Source: Kitasatospora cinereorecta (GTDB lineage Bacteria > Actinomycetota > Actinomycetes > Streptomycetales > Streptomycetaceae). From it: a stretch of 64,000 bases of DNA. Shown in pieces: positions 1-9,033 of this stretch (position 1 is the first letter of the stretch; each line of letters starts with the position of its first letter). Location: NCBI RefSeq assembly GCF_024172095.1, contig NZ_JAMZDX010000001.1:896001-960000 (forward strand), written 5' to 3'. The translations under genes and the position numbers were made by a program. The notes below the pieces were generated by a model. The model was not told the DNA's origin, did no database searches, and saw only the letters and a list, made by a program, of their open reading frames with translations.

Positions 1-3000
1 TCGTGACCGCGGGACTCGATGGGCGCCGAGGTGTCCTTGGCGCCGGTGAACCAGTTCGGCTTCTCCTCGCCGCCGCCGAAGGAGTCCCGGGCACCGCCCA
101 GGGCGCGGGCGGCGGCACCGCCGGCCAGCTGCTCGCCGGGGCGGCGCTGCGGCAGGCCGGAACCGGGACCGTCCTGGGGGGAGCGGGCCGGCGGCAGCGC
201 CGGGGTCTCGTCCTGGCCGTACGGGTGGCCGGCCGGCTCGTCGTAGCCGTAGCCCTGGTCGTAGGCCTCGGCGTACTGCTGGTCGCCGTAGCCGTCCTGG
301 GCGTACTGCTGCTGGTAGCCGTCCTGGCCGTACTGGTCGCGGCCGTACGGGTCCTGCTGGAAGCCGTTCTGCTGGTAGCCCTGGAACTCGTCCTGGGCGT
401 ACTGGTCGCGGCCGTAGGGGTCCTGCTGGAAGCCGTCCTGGGCGTACTGCTGCTGCTGGTAGCCGTCCGGGGCGTACGGCGCGTCGCCGTAGGGCTCCCG
501 GCCCGTCTCCTCGCCGTACGGCGACTCCAGGATCTCGGCCTCGAGCGGCTCGTCGGAGCCGGACTCCAGCGCGGCGACGCGGCGCTGCTCCTCCAGGCGC
601 TGCGAGCGCTGGACGGACTCCAGGGCCGGGCTGAAGCCGCTGCCGCCGCCCTGGCCGGTCAGGTGGTCGTCGAAGCCCAGCTCGGCGGCGCTGCGCTGCG
701 GGCCGTCCAGCGACCACTCGCCGGTCGGGCTCTGGTCGGCGAAGATCCGGGAGACCGTGAACTCCTCCTCCTGGGGCTCCGGCGCGTGGCGCAGCTGGGT
801 GAGCGCCTGCGGGAGCATGACCAGGGAGGTGGTGCCGGCGGACTCGCCGGAGGGGCGCAGCTGGACGCGGATGTCGTGCCGCTGGGACAGCCGGCCGACC
901 ACGAACAGGCCCATGCGGCGGGAGATGGTGACGTCGACCGTGGGCGGCTCGGCCAGCTTCTCGTTGATCTCCGCGAAGTCCTCGGCGGTGAGGCCGATGC
1001 CCTTGTCGTGGATCTCGACCAGCACGCGGCCGTCCGGCAGGCGGGTGGCGTTGACCAGCACCCGGGTCTGCGGGCTGGAGAACGAGGTGGCGTTCTCGAG
1101 CAGCTCGGCGAGCAGGTGGACGAGGTCGGTCACGGCGGCGCCGATGACCTCGGCCTCCGGGATGCCGGCCAGCTCGATGCGCTCGTACTGCTCCACCTCG
1201 GAGGCGGCGGCGCGGAGCACGTCGACCAGCGGCACCGGGGTGTTCCAGCGGCGGCCGGGCTCCTCACCCGCGAGGACGAGGAGGTTCTCACCGTTGCGGC
1301 GCATACGGGTCGCGAGGTGGTCCAGCTTGAAGAGGTTCTCCAGCTGGTCCGGGTCGGCCTCGTTGTTCTCCAGGTCGGTGATCAGCGCCAGCTGGCGCTG
1401 AATCAGGCTCTGGCTGCGGCGCGAGAGGTTGGAGAAGATCGCGTTCAGGTTGCCTCGGAGCAGGGCCTGCTCGGCGGCGAGCGAGACCGCCTGCGAGTGG
1501 ACCTGGTCGAAGGCGCGGGCGACCTCGCCGATCTCGTCCTTGCCCCACAGCGGGATCGGGGCCACCGAGGTGTCCACCCGCTCGGGGTCGGTCTTGGAGA
1601 GCTTGTCGACCAGGTCCGGCAGACGGTGGTTGGCGATGTCCAGCGCGGCGGTGTTCAGGGTGCGCATGCCGAGGATCATCGAGCGGGCGATGAAGCCGGT
1701 GAACAGGCCGGCCAGGATCAGCGAGGCGAGCACGATCGCCGAGTTGAGGATCCAGTCGGTGCGGGCGCGGTCCTTGATGTTCTGCGCGTCGCCGACGACC
1801 TGCTCCAGCAGGGCGTTCTCGGTGTTGCGCAGCGCGGTGGTGCGGCTGGTGGTGGCCTGCAGCCAGTTGTTGACGTTCAGACCCTCGGCCTGGGCGGCGG
1901 CGAAGGTCGCGGCGGCCGCGGCAATGGCCTTCTGGGGGCTCTGGCCGGCCTGCGGCTGCTGGCCGGCGATCGCCGCCTGGGTGTACGCCAGACCGATGTT
2001 CATCAGGCCCTGCATGGTCGGCAGGGTGTGGTTGTCGGGCATCCGCAGCGGCAGGCGCTCGTCGGCGGCGGCCTGGGCCACCTGGGCGTCCGACCAGACC
2101 TGGATGTCCGAGGGGTCGCTCGCGGTGTTGAACTCGCTGAGCGCGGTGCCCTCGAGGCGGTTGGCGACCAGCAGGGTCTGGATCAGGTCCTCGTTCTCGT
2201 GCCGGGTGACCGTGTTGGTCCCGACGCCGACCAGCAGGTTGAGCATCAGCGCGCGCTGGGTCGAGGCCGAGGCCTTGGCCAGCGACATGGCGTAGATCGC
2301 GCGGCCCTTGCTGGTGACCGAGGAGGAGCCGAAGCCGACCGAGTTGTCCATGGCCAGCAGCGGCGCGAACATCGCCGAGTAGGCGGACGCGGTGGCGGTG
2401 GCGAACAGCTCGGGCTTGTAGGCGTTGTCGCGCAGGTGCGGGAGGAAGACCACCAGCTGCTGGAAGGCGGCGTTGCGGCGGTCCAGCGTCTGGTCGCCGG
2501 AGACCTTGGCGTAGGCGGTGCGGTACGCGGCCAGCGCCTGGTCGGTCTTGGCCCGCAGCTTGGGCACCAGGCCCTGGTCGTCCTTGCCGTACATCAGCGG
2601 GATGACCGACAGGTCGCGCTCGGACTCCAGCGCGTCGGCCAGCTCGGTCGCGGCGCGGGCGAGCTGGGCGGTCTTCACCGCCTTGTCGGCCTTGTTGTAG
2701 TCGTCCAGCGAGGTGTTGACGCGCAGACCGCCGAAGACCAGCGCGATGATGACCGGGATCAGCAGGATCGCGACCAGTCGCGTGGGCACGCGCCAGTTGA
2801 TCGGCGACAGGAAGTCGTACCGGCCGCTCGGCGGCGTCCGCTCCTCGGTCTGCGCGGAGCCCGACGGGCCGGCACCGGAGCCACCGGCCGCGGCGCCGGT
2901 GACGGCGGGCCGGCCGGGTATGCCCGGGCCGCTCCGCTCGTCGTTGGCCGCGAACGCGGAGAACTGACCTGGTGCCTGGCCGCTTGTGCCCGACTCTTGC

Positions 3001-3050
3001 TGGCGGGGCTCGGAGCGCCGCTGAGGGGTGACTGGCTGCTTACGCCTCAC
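1..3050 (-). CDS. NIT-type sensor histidine kinase (3' end cut by window edge)
   Basis: Membrane sensor kinase with a nitrate/nitrite-sensing-like (NIT) input domain. From a GTG at 3050, with AGAGG about ten bases upstream, the protein begins MRRKQPV, like the paralogue at 4950-8633. It has TM1 near residues 92-112, an extracytoplasmic helical NIT-like region, TM2 near 432-457, a HAMP linker, an H box (FKLDHLATRMRR, His near 577) and a HATPase domain with N box ELLENATSF near 650 and HDKGIGL near 678. After about residue 760 it becomes low complexity, with repeats of the type QQDPYGRDQY rich in Gln, Gly, Tyr and Asp. No stop occurs before base 1, so the C-terminus is missing. It lies just downstream of a conservon on the same strand, behind a strong hairpin. 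An ATG at 3083 is an alternative start. The input signal is unknown. Confidence 0.9.
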   Translation of the reverse strand, partial: MRRKQPVTPQRRSEPRQQESGTSGQAPGQFSAFAANDERSGPGIPGRPAVTGAAAGGSGAGPSGSAQTEERTPPSGRYDFLSPINWRVPTRLVAILLIPVIIALVFGGLRVNTSLDDYNKADKAVKTAQLARAATELADALESERDLSVIPLMYGKDDQGLVPKLRAKTDQALAAYRTAYAKVSGDQTLDRRNAAFQQLVVFLPHLRDNAYKPELFATATASAYSAMFAPLLAMDNSVGFGSSSVTSKGRAIYAMSLAKASASTQRALMLNLLVGVGTNTVTRHENEDLIQTLLVANRLEGTALSEFNTASDPSDIQVWSDAQVAQAAADERLPLRMPDNHTLPTMQGLMNIGLAYTQAAIAGQQPQAGQSPQKAIAAAAATFAAAQAEGLNVNNWLQATTSRTTALRNTENALLEQVVGDAQNIKDRARTDWILNSAIVLASLILAGLFTGFIARSMILGMRTLNTAALDIANHRLPDLVDKLSKTDPERVDTSVAPIPLWGKDEIGEVARAFDQVHSQAVSLAAEQALLRGNLNAIFSNLSRRSQSLIQRQLALITDLENNEADPDQLENLFKLDHLATRMRRNGENLLVLAGEEPGRRWNTPVPLVDVLRAAASEVEQYERIELAGIPEAEVIGAAVTDLVHLLAELLENATSFSSPQTRVLVNATRLPDGRVLVEIHDKGIGLTAEDFAEINEKLAEPPTVDVTISRRMGLFVVGRLSQRHDIRVQLRPSGESAGTTSLVMLPQALTQLRHAPEPQEEEFTVSRIFADQSPTGEWSLDGPQRSAAELGFDDHLTGQGGGSGFSPALESVQRSQRLEEQRRVAALESGSDEPLEAEILESPYGEETGREPYGDAPYAPDGYQQQQYAQDGFQQDPYGRDQYAQDEFQGYQQNGFQQDPYGRDQYGQDGYQQQYAQDGYGDQQYAEAYDQGYGYDEPAGHPYGQDETPALPPARSPQDGPGSGLPQRRPGEQLAGGAAARALGGARDSFGGGEEKPNWFTGAKDTSAPIESRGH

Positions 3051-3373
3051 TCGACAACAACCTCTCGACCGACTTGCGGCCATGGATCAATCCGGCGGCT
3101 ACCCCCCAACGGGCCGCAGCCCGCTAGGTACTACGGGGTAGCTGAGATTCCAACACGTGCGGGGAGACGGGACAAACGGCGCCGATGGCAGCGCGTAGAG
3201 TGCGAAAAACGGACATTCAGGTGCAGGTGACCACAAACCGCAAGGTCATTGGCGCGCACCGGATGCGTACGGTCACGCAGGGTCGTTCGGTCCCCCCAAA
3301 TGCCTACCGAACTGTTATGGGAACCACAGGGGGCGCGAGGAACGGTGTTCCGCGCGCCCCTGGGGCTGCCTTC
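3051..3373. other. Intergenic region between cvnD and the second kinase gene
   Basis: This 323-base gap holds the terminator hairpin at 3327-3362 and no convincing gene on either strand. It should contain the promoter of the downstream kinase gene on the minus strand. I see no clear -35/-10 pair. Confidence 0.6.
3327..3362 (-). terminator. Hairpin terminator after cvnD
   Basis: CAGGGGGCGCGAGGAAC, a GGT loop and GTTCCGCGCGCCCCTG form a 16-17 bp stem with one bulge, twelve bases beyond the cvnD stop. There is no U tract, as is usual for streptomycete terminators. The arm resembles the GGGGCGCGGGGAAC repeat family seen at 22383, 26333, 31433 and 45566. Confidence 0.7.
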
Positions 3374-3958
3374 CTACCGGAGTCGGGCGAGGAGGGCGTG
3401 TTCGACGAGGGTGATGAGGGCGCTCTTGGCGCTGTCGCGTCGCCGTGCGTCGAGGGTGATGACGGGGGTTTCGCTGTTGAGCTGGAGTGCTTCGCGGACT
3501 TCTTCGGGGGTGTGGGGCTGGTGTCCGTCGAAGCCGTTGAGGGCGACGACGAAGGGCAGTCCGCTGTTCTCGAAGTAGTCGAGGGCGGGGAAGCAGTCGG
3601 CGAGGCGGCGGGTGTCGACGAGGACGACGGCGCCGATGGCGCCGCGGACGAGGTCGTCCCACATGAACCAGAAGCGGTCCTGGCCGGGGGTGCCGAAGAG
3701 GTAGAGGATGAGGTCTTCGTCGAGGGTGATGCGGCCGAAGTCCATGGCGACCGTGGTGGTGGTCTTGCCGGAGACGTGGCTGAGGTCGTCGATGCCGGCG
3801 GAGGCGCTGGTCATGACGGCTTCGGTGCGCAGCGGGTTGATCTCGGAGACGGCGCCGACGAGGGTCGTCTTGCCGACGCCGAAGCCGCCTGCGACGACGA
3901 TCTTCGCGGAGGTGGTGGCGCGGGTGGGGGCGGCCGCGTTAGAGCTTGCGAAGTCCAC
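3374..3958 (-). CDS. cvnD: Conservon small GTPase (CvnD)
   Basis: A 194-residue Ras/Mgl-like small GTPase, the last gene of the conservon. The G1 loop GGFGVGKT is at residues 24-31, and the G3 element GTPGQDRF follows TTTVAMDFG. The usual NKxD base-recognition motif is replaced by an ALNGFDG-type sequence, as is common in this family. The GTG start at 3958 follows AAAGGG and lies inside the end of cvnC, a 20-base overlap that implies translational coupling. In actinomycetes CvnA-D are thought to form a membrane-associated complex resembling eukaryotic G-protein-coupled signalling, in which CvnD is the nucleotide-binding output. The partner for this copy is not known. Confidence 0.93.
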   Translation of the reverse strand: MDFASSNAAAPTRATTSAKIVVAGGFGVGKTTLVGAVSEINPLRTEAVMTSASAGIDDLSHVSGKTTTTVAMDFGRITLDEDLILYLFGTPGQDRFWFMWDDLVRGAIGAVVLVDTRRLADCFPALDYFENSGLPFVVALNGFDGHQPHTPEEVREALQLNSETPVITLDARRRDSAKSALITLVEHALLARLR

Positions 3959-4394
3959 TGAGGACCCTTTCGAGCAGCGTGACGTCAGGCGTACCGCCCG
4001 ACTCGCCCGCGGCGGCGGGCTGGTGGATGGCGACGAGACCGGCCTCGGCAAGGTCGGCGACGAGGATGCGGGCGACCCCGAGCGGGACTCCGGCGAGCGC
4101 GGAGATCTCGGCGACCGACTTGACCTCACGGCACAGCCCGACGATGCGGGCGTGCTCGGGCAGCAGACCGCCGGCGCGGTCGGCGTTGCCGGTGGTCGAG
4201 ATCAGCGCCTCGATGGCCAGCTGGTAGCGCGGCCGGGTGCGGCCGCCGGTCATCGCGTACGGGCGGACCAGCGGCTGCTGCTCGTAGCCGTCGGACTGCT
4301 GGCCGCCGTAGCCACCGGCCGACTGGCCGCCGCCGTAGCCACCACTGCCGTACCCGTTGCCGTACGAGCCGGCGGGTGTCGGGGGCGGGGTCAT
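3939..4394 (-). CDS. cvnC: Conservon DUF742 protein (CvnC)
   Basis: A 151-residue DUF742 protein. Residues 1-42 are a low-complexity Gly/Tyr/Gln/Ser tail containing several GGYGG-type units. The conserved DUF742 domain follows, from about LVRPYAMTGGRTRP to the C-terminus, with a predicted winged-helix-like fold. The ATG at 4394 has an AGGAGG ribosome site seven bases upstream. It overlaps cvnD by 20 bases and lies 131 bases downstream of cvnB. Family knowledge places it in the Cvn complex between the roadblock protein and the GTPase. Its biochemical role is not established. Confidence 0.92.
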   Translation of the reverse strand: MTPPPTPAGSYGNGYGSGGYGGGQSAGGYGGQQSDGYEQQPLVRPYAMTGGRTRPRYQLAIEALISTTGNADRAGGLLPEHARIVGLCREVKSVAEISALAGVPLGVARILVADLAEAGLVAIHQPAAAGESGGTPDVTLLERVLSGLRKL

Positions 4395-4525
4395 GCGTCC
4401 TCCTAGTGCTGCAGCCGTCCGCTGGTGCTCGACCGGGGGGTTCGGTCGAGAGGGTCAACCACCGTGCGGCGACTGGGGTGGAACGCCGGGCCCGGTCTGG
4501 GCGGCCCGGCGCTGATGACGGACGG

Positions 4526-4939
4526 TCAGTGCAGGAGGCTGCCCTGCAGTTCTGCTCGGAGAGCGGGGGTGAGGACGGCTCCGGCGCGGTCCACGAGCAG
4601 GGCCATCTCGTAGCCGACGAGGCCGATGTCGGAGTCGGGGGAGGCGAGGACGGCGAGGGCGGAGCCGTCGCTGATCGCCATCAGGAACAGGAAGCCCCGC
4701 TCCATCTCGACCACGGTCTGGTTGACCTCGCCGCCCTCGAAGATCCGGCTGGCGCCGGAGGTGAGGGAGGTGAGGCCGGAGGCGACCGCGGCCAGCTGGT
4801 CGGCGCGGTCCCGGGGGAAGCCCTCGGACATGCACAGCAGGAGACCGTCGGCGGAGACCACCACCGTGTGGGACACCCCGGGGGTGTTGTCCACGAAATT
4901 GGTGATCAGCCAGTTCAGGTTCTGTGCGGCCTGGCTCAT
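4526..4939 (-). CDS. cvnB: Conservon roadblock/LC7 protein (CvnB)
   Basis: A 137-residue roadblock/LC7-domain protein (MSQAAQNLNWLITNF start; conserved DGLLLCMSEGFPRDRADQLA stretch). Roadblock proteins are regulators or scaffolds of small GTPases (MglB-type), and in conservons CvnB partners CvnD. The ATG at 4939 begins ten bases after the cvnA stop. AGGAG lies inside the end of cvnA about 15 bases upstream, so a TTG at 4948 is a possible alternative start with better spacing. The family-typical N-terminus favours the ATG. Confidence 0.93.
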   Translation of the reverse strand: MSQAAQNLNWLITNFVDNTPGVSHTVVVSADGLLLCMSEGFPRDRADQLAAVASGLTSLTSGASRIFEGGEVNQTVVEMERGFLFLMAISDGSALAVLASPDSDIGLVGYEMALLVDRAGAVLTPALRAELQGSLLH

Positions 4940-4949
4940 CTGACTCAAC

Positions 4950-7900
4950 TCAACGCTCCTGGTGGTTCGTGCCGAAGCCGGTGTTGCCATCGGCGTTGAA
5001 CTGTCCGCCCTGGGCTCCGCGGTTGCCGCGGGCCGGGCCGCCGAATCCGTCGAAGCCCTGCTGCTGCGGGGCCTGCTGCCCCGCACCGGCCTGGCGGCCC
5101 TGCTGGATGCCGCGGCGCAGGTTGGTCAGGCGGCCGCGCACCTCCTCGGGGCTGCGGGAGACCTGCGGGCCGGTCAGCGGCGCCGCCTCGGCGGTGCCGG
5201 AGACCAGGTTCGCCTGCGGGGTGCGGCGGGGCAGGCCCGAGGTGGTCAGACCGCTGGTCGAGGGCTCCCGGACCTGCTCGGCCCGGCGCCAGCGCTCGTC
5301 GTTGGCCGACGCGCGCCACGGCGCGTCGCCGCCGGCACCGGCAGGGGCGCCGGCACCCGGGCGCTGGCCCGGCTGCTCGCCGAACTGGCCACCGAACTGA
5401 CCGCCGGCGGGCGCCTGCTGCTGCGGCCGGGACTGCGGCTGCTGCTGCTGGGGCTGCTGCGGCTGGGCCGGGCGGCCCTGGGCGGGACGGCCCTGAGCCG
5501 GTCGCGCCTGCTCGTTGAGGCCCGGCGCGGTGGTGCCGGGACGCTGCGGCCGGTACGTCGGAGCCTGCTCCTGCGCGCTCGGCAGCGCCATCGGCTGCGG
5601 GCGCTCGGCCGCCGAGTACGGGGCCGGCTGGCCCGGCTGCTGGACCGGGTCCGGCAGCACCGGCTCGACCAGGCCCAGACCCAGCGGGTCACGGGGGTCG
5701 ATGTCCGCGGCCTCGAACCGCGGCCGGGCGAACTGCACGGTCGACTCGGTCGGGGCGGCCTCGAGCGGCGCCGGGGCCTGACCCGGGCCGGGGCGGCCGG
5801 GCAGCTGCTGGCCGGGGCCCTGCGGCTGCTGCGGCTGGCGGGACGGACCCTGGTCGGCCCAGCCGTGCTGGGTGCGCTCGCCGCCGTCCTGGCCCGCGGC
5901 GGGGCCGCCGGCCGGACGCTGCCGCTCGGGCATCGGGCGACGCGCGCCGGGCATCCCCGGACCCTGCGGGCCCTGCTGCTGGCCCTGCGGGTTGCGGCGC
6001 GGCATCGCACCGGCAGCACCGGCACCGCTGGCGGCCGGAGCACCGGCACCGGGGCCGCCCGGGGCGCCGGAGGCACCCGGGGTGCGGCGCGGCGGGAGGT
6101 TGGGGGCCGGGTTCTCGCGCAGCGACTGGCCGACCGCGCGGGTGGGCAGGCCGCCGGAGGGACGGCCGCCCTGCGGCGACTGGCCACCGCCCTGGGGGGC
6201 GAAGAGGTTGGGGCCGCCCTGCGGACCCTGGCCGAGCTGCGGACGGCCGCCCGGGGCACCGCCCGCGGTCTGGCCGAGCTGCGGGGTGGGACGGCCGCCC
6301 GGCAGGTCGCCGCCGGGGCGGCCCTGCTGGCGCGGGGTCGGACCGACGCCGCGCTGCTGCGGCTTGCCGGCGCCCGGACCACCGGGACGGCCGCCGCGGC
6401 GGTCGGCGGTGTTGGTGACGTCCACCGGGAGCATGACCAGCGCGGTGGTGCCGCCGGAGTCGGACGGGCGGAGCTGGATGCGGATGCCGTGTCGCAGGGA
6501 CAGGCGGCCGACCACGAAGAGGCCCATGCGGCGGGAGACGGAGACGTCCACCACCGGCGGGTTGGCCAGGCGCTCGTTGATGTCCGCCAGGTCGTCGGGG
6601 GACAGGCCGATGCCGGTGTCGTGGATCTCGATCAGCACCCGGCCGTCGGGCAGGGCGTGACCGGTGACCCGGACGCGGGTCTGCGGGCTGGAGAACGAGG
6701 TCGCGTTCTCGAGCAGCTCGGCGAGCAGGTGGACGAGGTCGTTGACGACGCGGCCGGCGACCTCGGCCGACGGCACGGAGGCCAGCTCGATGCGCTCGTA
6801 CTGCTCCACCTCGGAGGCGGCGGCGCGGAGCACGTCGACCAGCGGGACCGGACGGGTCCAGCGGCGGCCCGGGTCCTCACCGGCGAGAACGAGCAGGTTT
6901 TCGCCGTTGCGGCGCATGCGGGTCGCGAGGTGGTCGAGCTTGAAGAGCGAGGCCAGCTGGTCCGGGTCCGCCTCGCGGCTCTCCAGCTCGGAGATCAGCG
7001 ACAGCTGGCGCTGGATGAGGCCCTGGCTGCGGCGCGAGAGGTTGGTGAACATCGCGTTGATGTTGCCTCGCAGCAGCGCCTGCTCGGCGGCGAGGCGGAC
7101 CGCCTCGCGGTGCACCATGTCGAACGCCGCGGCCACGTGGCCGATCTCGTCCGCGGAGTCGACGCCGACCGGCTCGACGGTGACGTCGACGTCGTGCGGG
7201 TCGCTCTCGGAGAGCGTCTTGACCAGCTCGGGCAGACGGCGCTCGGCGACGTCCTCGGCCGCGGCCTGCAGTCGGGTCAGCGAGCGCACCATCGAGCGGG
7301 CCACCAGGGCGGCGCCGGCGATGGCGACGATGAGCACCAGGGCGACCAGCGCGGCGTTGATGATCGACTCGGTGTCGGCGTCCGACTGGAGCTTCTGGGC
7401 CTTGCCGTCGAGGTCGTCGAGGAGCGAGCTCTCGATCGACTTCTCGGCGTTGATCTTGGCGCTGGCGTCGTCGTACCAGTTCTTGTACGAGCGGTTCTCG
7501 GCCTGCCGGATGCCGTTCGGGTTCAGGACGGCCTTGGTGAAGCGGTCGGCGTCGGCGATGACCTGGTTGTAGCTCATCTTGGCCCGCTTGGCGCGGGCCT
7601 CGGTCTCGCCGTAGATCGCGGTGAAGTTGGCGAGCGCGTTGTCCTCGGCGCCCTGCAGCCGGATGCCGAAGGTCTCGTCCGAGGAGGACAGGGCCGGGCC
7701 GTCGGGGCGGGCGAGCGCTGCGCTGATCAGCGCGCGCTGCATCGAGGTCGACTCCTTGGCCAGCGAGAACTGCTGCAGCGCCCGGGTCACCTTGATCAGC
7801 TCGGTGGAGTTCGAGGTGATCGCGATGTCCTGGGTGATGCCGATCAGGTCCTTGATGATCACGTCGTAGCTGGTGATCGTGGCCTGGATGTTGTCGTTCT

Positions 7901-8633
7901 TGTTGTACGCGCTGTTACGGGCGTCGGTCAGCTGGTTGAGGTCCTTGCGGACCTGCAGCAGCAGGGTCTTGGAACCGGCCTGGTCGAGGTCGTCGAACTT
8001 GTCGGCGCTGGCCGCGAAGGACTTCGAGAGCGCGTTGGTGGTCTTGTACGCGTCGGCGATCTCGGGGTCGTCGTGGTTGCCGCCCGCGGTCAGCGGACCG
8101 GCGCTGATGTCGCGCTCGGTCTGCAGGGCGTCGGCCAGCGCGGTCGCCCGGTGGGCGAGGTCGGCGAGGTCGCTCATCTGCGCCAGTTGGCGGGAGTTCT
8201 CCATCGAGCTCTGCACGCGCAGACCGCCGAAGGCCAGCGCCACCACCACGGGGAGCAGCAGCAGGGCGATGAGGCGGGTCCGGATGCGCCAGTTGCGCAT
8301 CGCGAATCTGCTCATGCCGGTGGCACGTCGGCGCTGCAGCGATCCGCGCAGGCGCGTGCGGCGGCTGACCTTCTCGGAGTCGCCGCTCTGCGCCTCCTCC
8401 GCGGAGCCGGAGCCGGATTCGATGGTGGGCTCGGTCGTGCCGCCGAACGGCCTGTCGCCGGAGCCCGGGCTCGGCGCTGCCTGGTGGGGGCCTGCCATGG
8501 GCTCGCGCGACTCCGGGTCACCCGCGGCGCCGCTGCCCCTCTTGAAACGTCCCTGCACTGGCGTCGCAACCTCTGGACCGGGCGCCCCAGCCCCTGGACG
8601 GGGATAGGGCGGTGTCGAGTTTTTCCGTCGCAT
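4950..8633 (-). CDS. cvnA: Conservon NIT-type sensor histidine kinase (CvnA)
   Basis: A 1227-residue membrane sensor kinase, first gene of the conservon. From the ATG at 8633 (MRRKNSTPPYP) it has a Pro-rich cytoplasmic lead, TM1 near 121-140, a NIT-like helical sensor region up to about 420, TM2 near 423-447, HAMP to about 515, an H box FKLDHLATRMRR (His 568), an N box ELLENATSF (Asn near 643) and HDTGIGL near 671. About 480 residues follow, rich in Pro, Gln and Gly with no recognisable fold. An in-frame TTG at 8660 is less likely than the family-typical start. The phosphate acceptor, if there is one, is unknown, and no response regulator gene is adjacent. Confidence 0.93.
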   Translation of the reverse strand: MRRKNSTPPYPRPGAGAPGPEVATPVQGRFKRGSGAAGDPESREPMAGPHQAAPSPGSGDRPFGGTTEPTIESGSGSAEEAQSGDSEKVSRRTRLRGSLQRRRATGMSRFAMRNWRIRTRLIALLLLPVVVALAFGGLRVQSSMENSRQLAQMSDLADLAHRATALADALQTERDISAGPLTAGGNHDDPEIADAYKTTNALSKSFAASADKFDDLDQAGSKTLLLQVRKDLNQLTDARNSAYNKNDNIQATITSYDVIIKDLIGITQDIAITSNSTELIKVTRALQQFSLAKESTSMQRALISAALARPDGPALSSSDETFGIRLQGAEDNALANFTAIYGETEARAKRAKMSYNQVIADADRFTKAVLNPNGIRQAENRSYKNWYDDASAKINAEKSIESSLLDDLDGKAQKLQSDADTESIINAALVALVLIVAIAGAALVARSMVRSLTRLQAAAEDVAERRLPELVKTLSESDPHDVDVTVEPVGVDSADEIGHVAAAFDMVHREAVRLAAEQALLRGNINAMFTNLSRRSQGLIQRQLSLISELESREADPDQLASLFKLDHLATRMRRNGENLLVLAGEDPGRRWTRPVPLVDVLRAAASEVEQYERIELASVPSAEVAGRVVNDLVHLLAELLENATSFSSPQTRVRVTGHALPDGRVLIEIHDTGIGLSPDDLADINERLANPPVVDVSVSRRMGLFVVGRLSLRHGIRIQLRPSDSGGTTALVMLPVDVTNTADRRGGRPGGPGAGKPQQRGVGPTPRQQGRPGGDLPGGRPTPQLGQTAGGAPGGRPQLGQGPQGGPNLFAPQGGGQSPQGGRPSGGLPTRAVGQSLRENPAPNLPPRRTPGASGAPGGPGAGAPAASGAGAAGAMPRRNPQGQQQGPQGPGMPGARRPMPERQRPAGGPAAGQDGGERTQHGWADQGPSRQPQQPQGPGQQLPGRPGPGQAPAPLEAAPTESTVQFARPRFEAADIDPRDPLGLGLVEPVLPDPVQQPGQPAPYSAAERPQPMALPSAQEQAPTYRPQRPGTTAPGLNEQARPAQGRPAQGRPAQPQQPQQQQPQSRPQQQAPAGGQFGGQFGEQPGQRPGAGAPAGAGGDAPWRASANDERWRRAEQVREPSTSGLTTSGLPRRTPQANLVSGTAEAAPLTGPQVSRSPEEVRGRLTNLRRGIQQGRQAGAGQQAPQQQGFDGFGGPARGNRGAQGGQFNADGNTGFGTNHQER

Positions 8634-9033
8634 TCCAGCACAGCGGGAGAAGTCCAACAAGGGCGGTTACGACTCCGTGTCCTGAGCTACCCACCGCGCG
8701 CGGCGCCTCACGGACTGTGCGGTAACCGACCGGAATACGGCCCTTTTCGGACACTCGCCGGATACATGCCAAGTCGGCCCTAGATCAAGATGTGCGAGGA
8801 ATGTCCGAGATGGGCGGATTGTCGGAAATTCTGCGCGGCCCGAAATGCCCACGATGCCGAAATGGGAACCGTATTTGTGAGCAAAGTCACAGGCTGGATG
8901 TGTAGCTTTGGTCACGGTCGCTGTGGAATACGGTCCCTAAGCTGGCAGGGTTGCGGTGAGCCTGCCCGGTCGGCGGGTCTCCCAAAAGTCCGAGCCGGAG
9001 AAGATCTCTCCACAGCCCCCGAGGTGTGACGCA
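8634..9033. other. Intergenic region between cvnA and the 72-residue orphan
   Basis: About 400 bases with no supported gene, lying between divergently oriented cvnA and the small gene at 9034. The stretch 8770-8940 is noticeably richer in A/T than its surroundings and carries the Crp-like palindrome at 8876-8891. Promoters for both directions are expected here. I could not fix a convincing -35/-10 pair. Confidence 0.6.
8876..8891. promoter_or_regulatory. Crp-type palindrome
   Basis: TGTGAGCAAAGTCACA is a perfect inverted repeat of TGTGA with a six-base spacer. It matches both the classic CRP consensus TGTGA-N6-TCACA and the streptomycete Crp motif GTG-N6-GNCAC. It lies between cvnA (minus) and the small orphan gene (plus), 143 bases before the latter's start. 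Binding is inferred. Confidence 0.5.

Noticed and set aside
3..3230. Open frame of more than 1000 codons on the plus strand across the kinase gene
   Set aside because: It is antisense to a clear NIT-kinase gene, has Leu/Val/Gly-biased nonsense sequence, and arises from high GC content. The same holds for the plus-strand frame over 4962-8783.
8657..8660. TTG start for cvnA nine codons upstream of the chosen ATG
   Set aside because: The family N-terminus begins MRRKN-like at the ATG, and the second kinase has the same start pattern.
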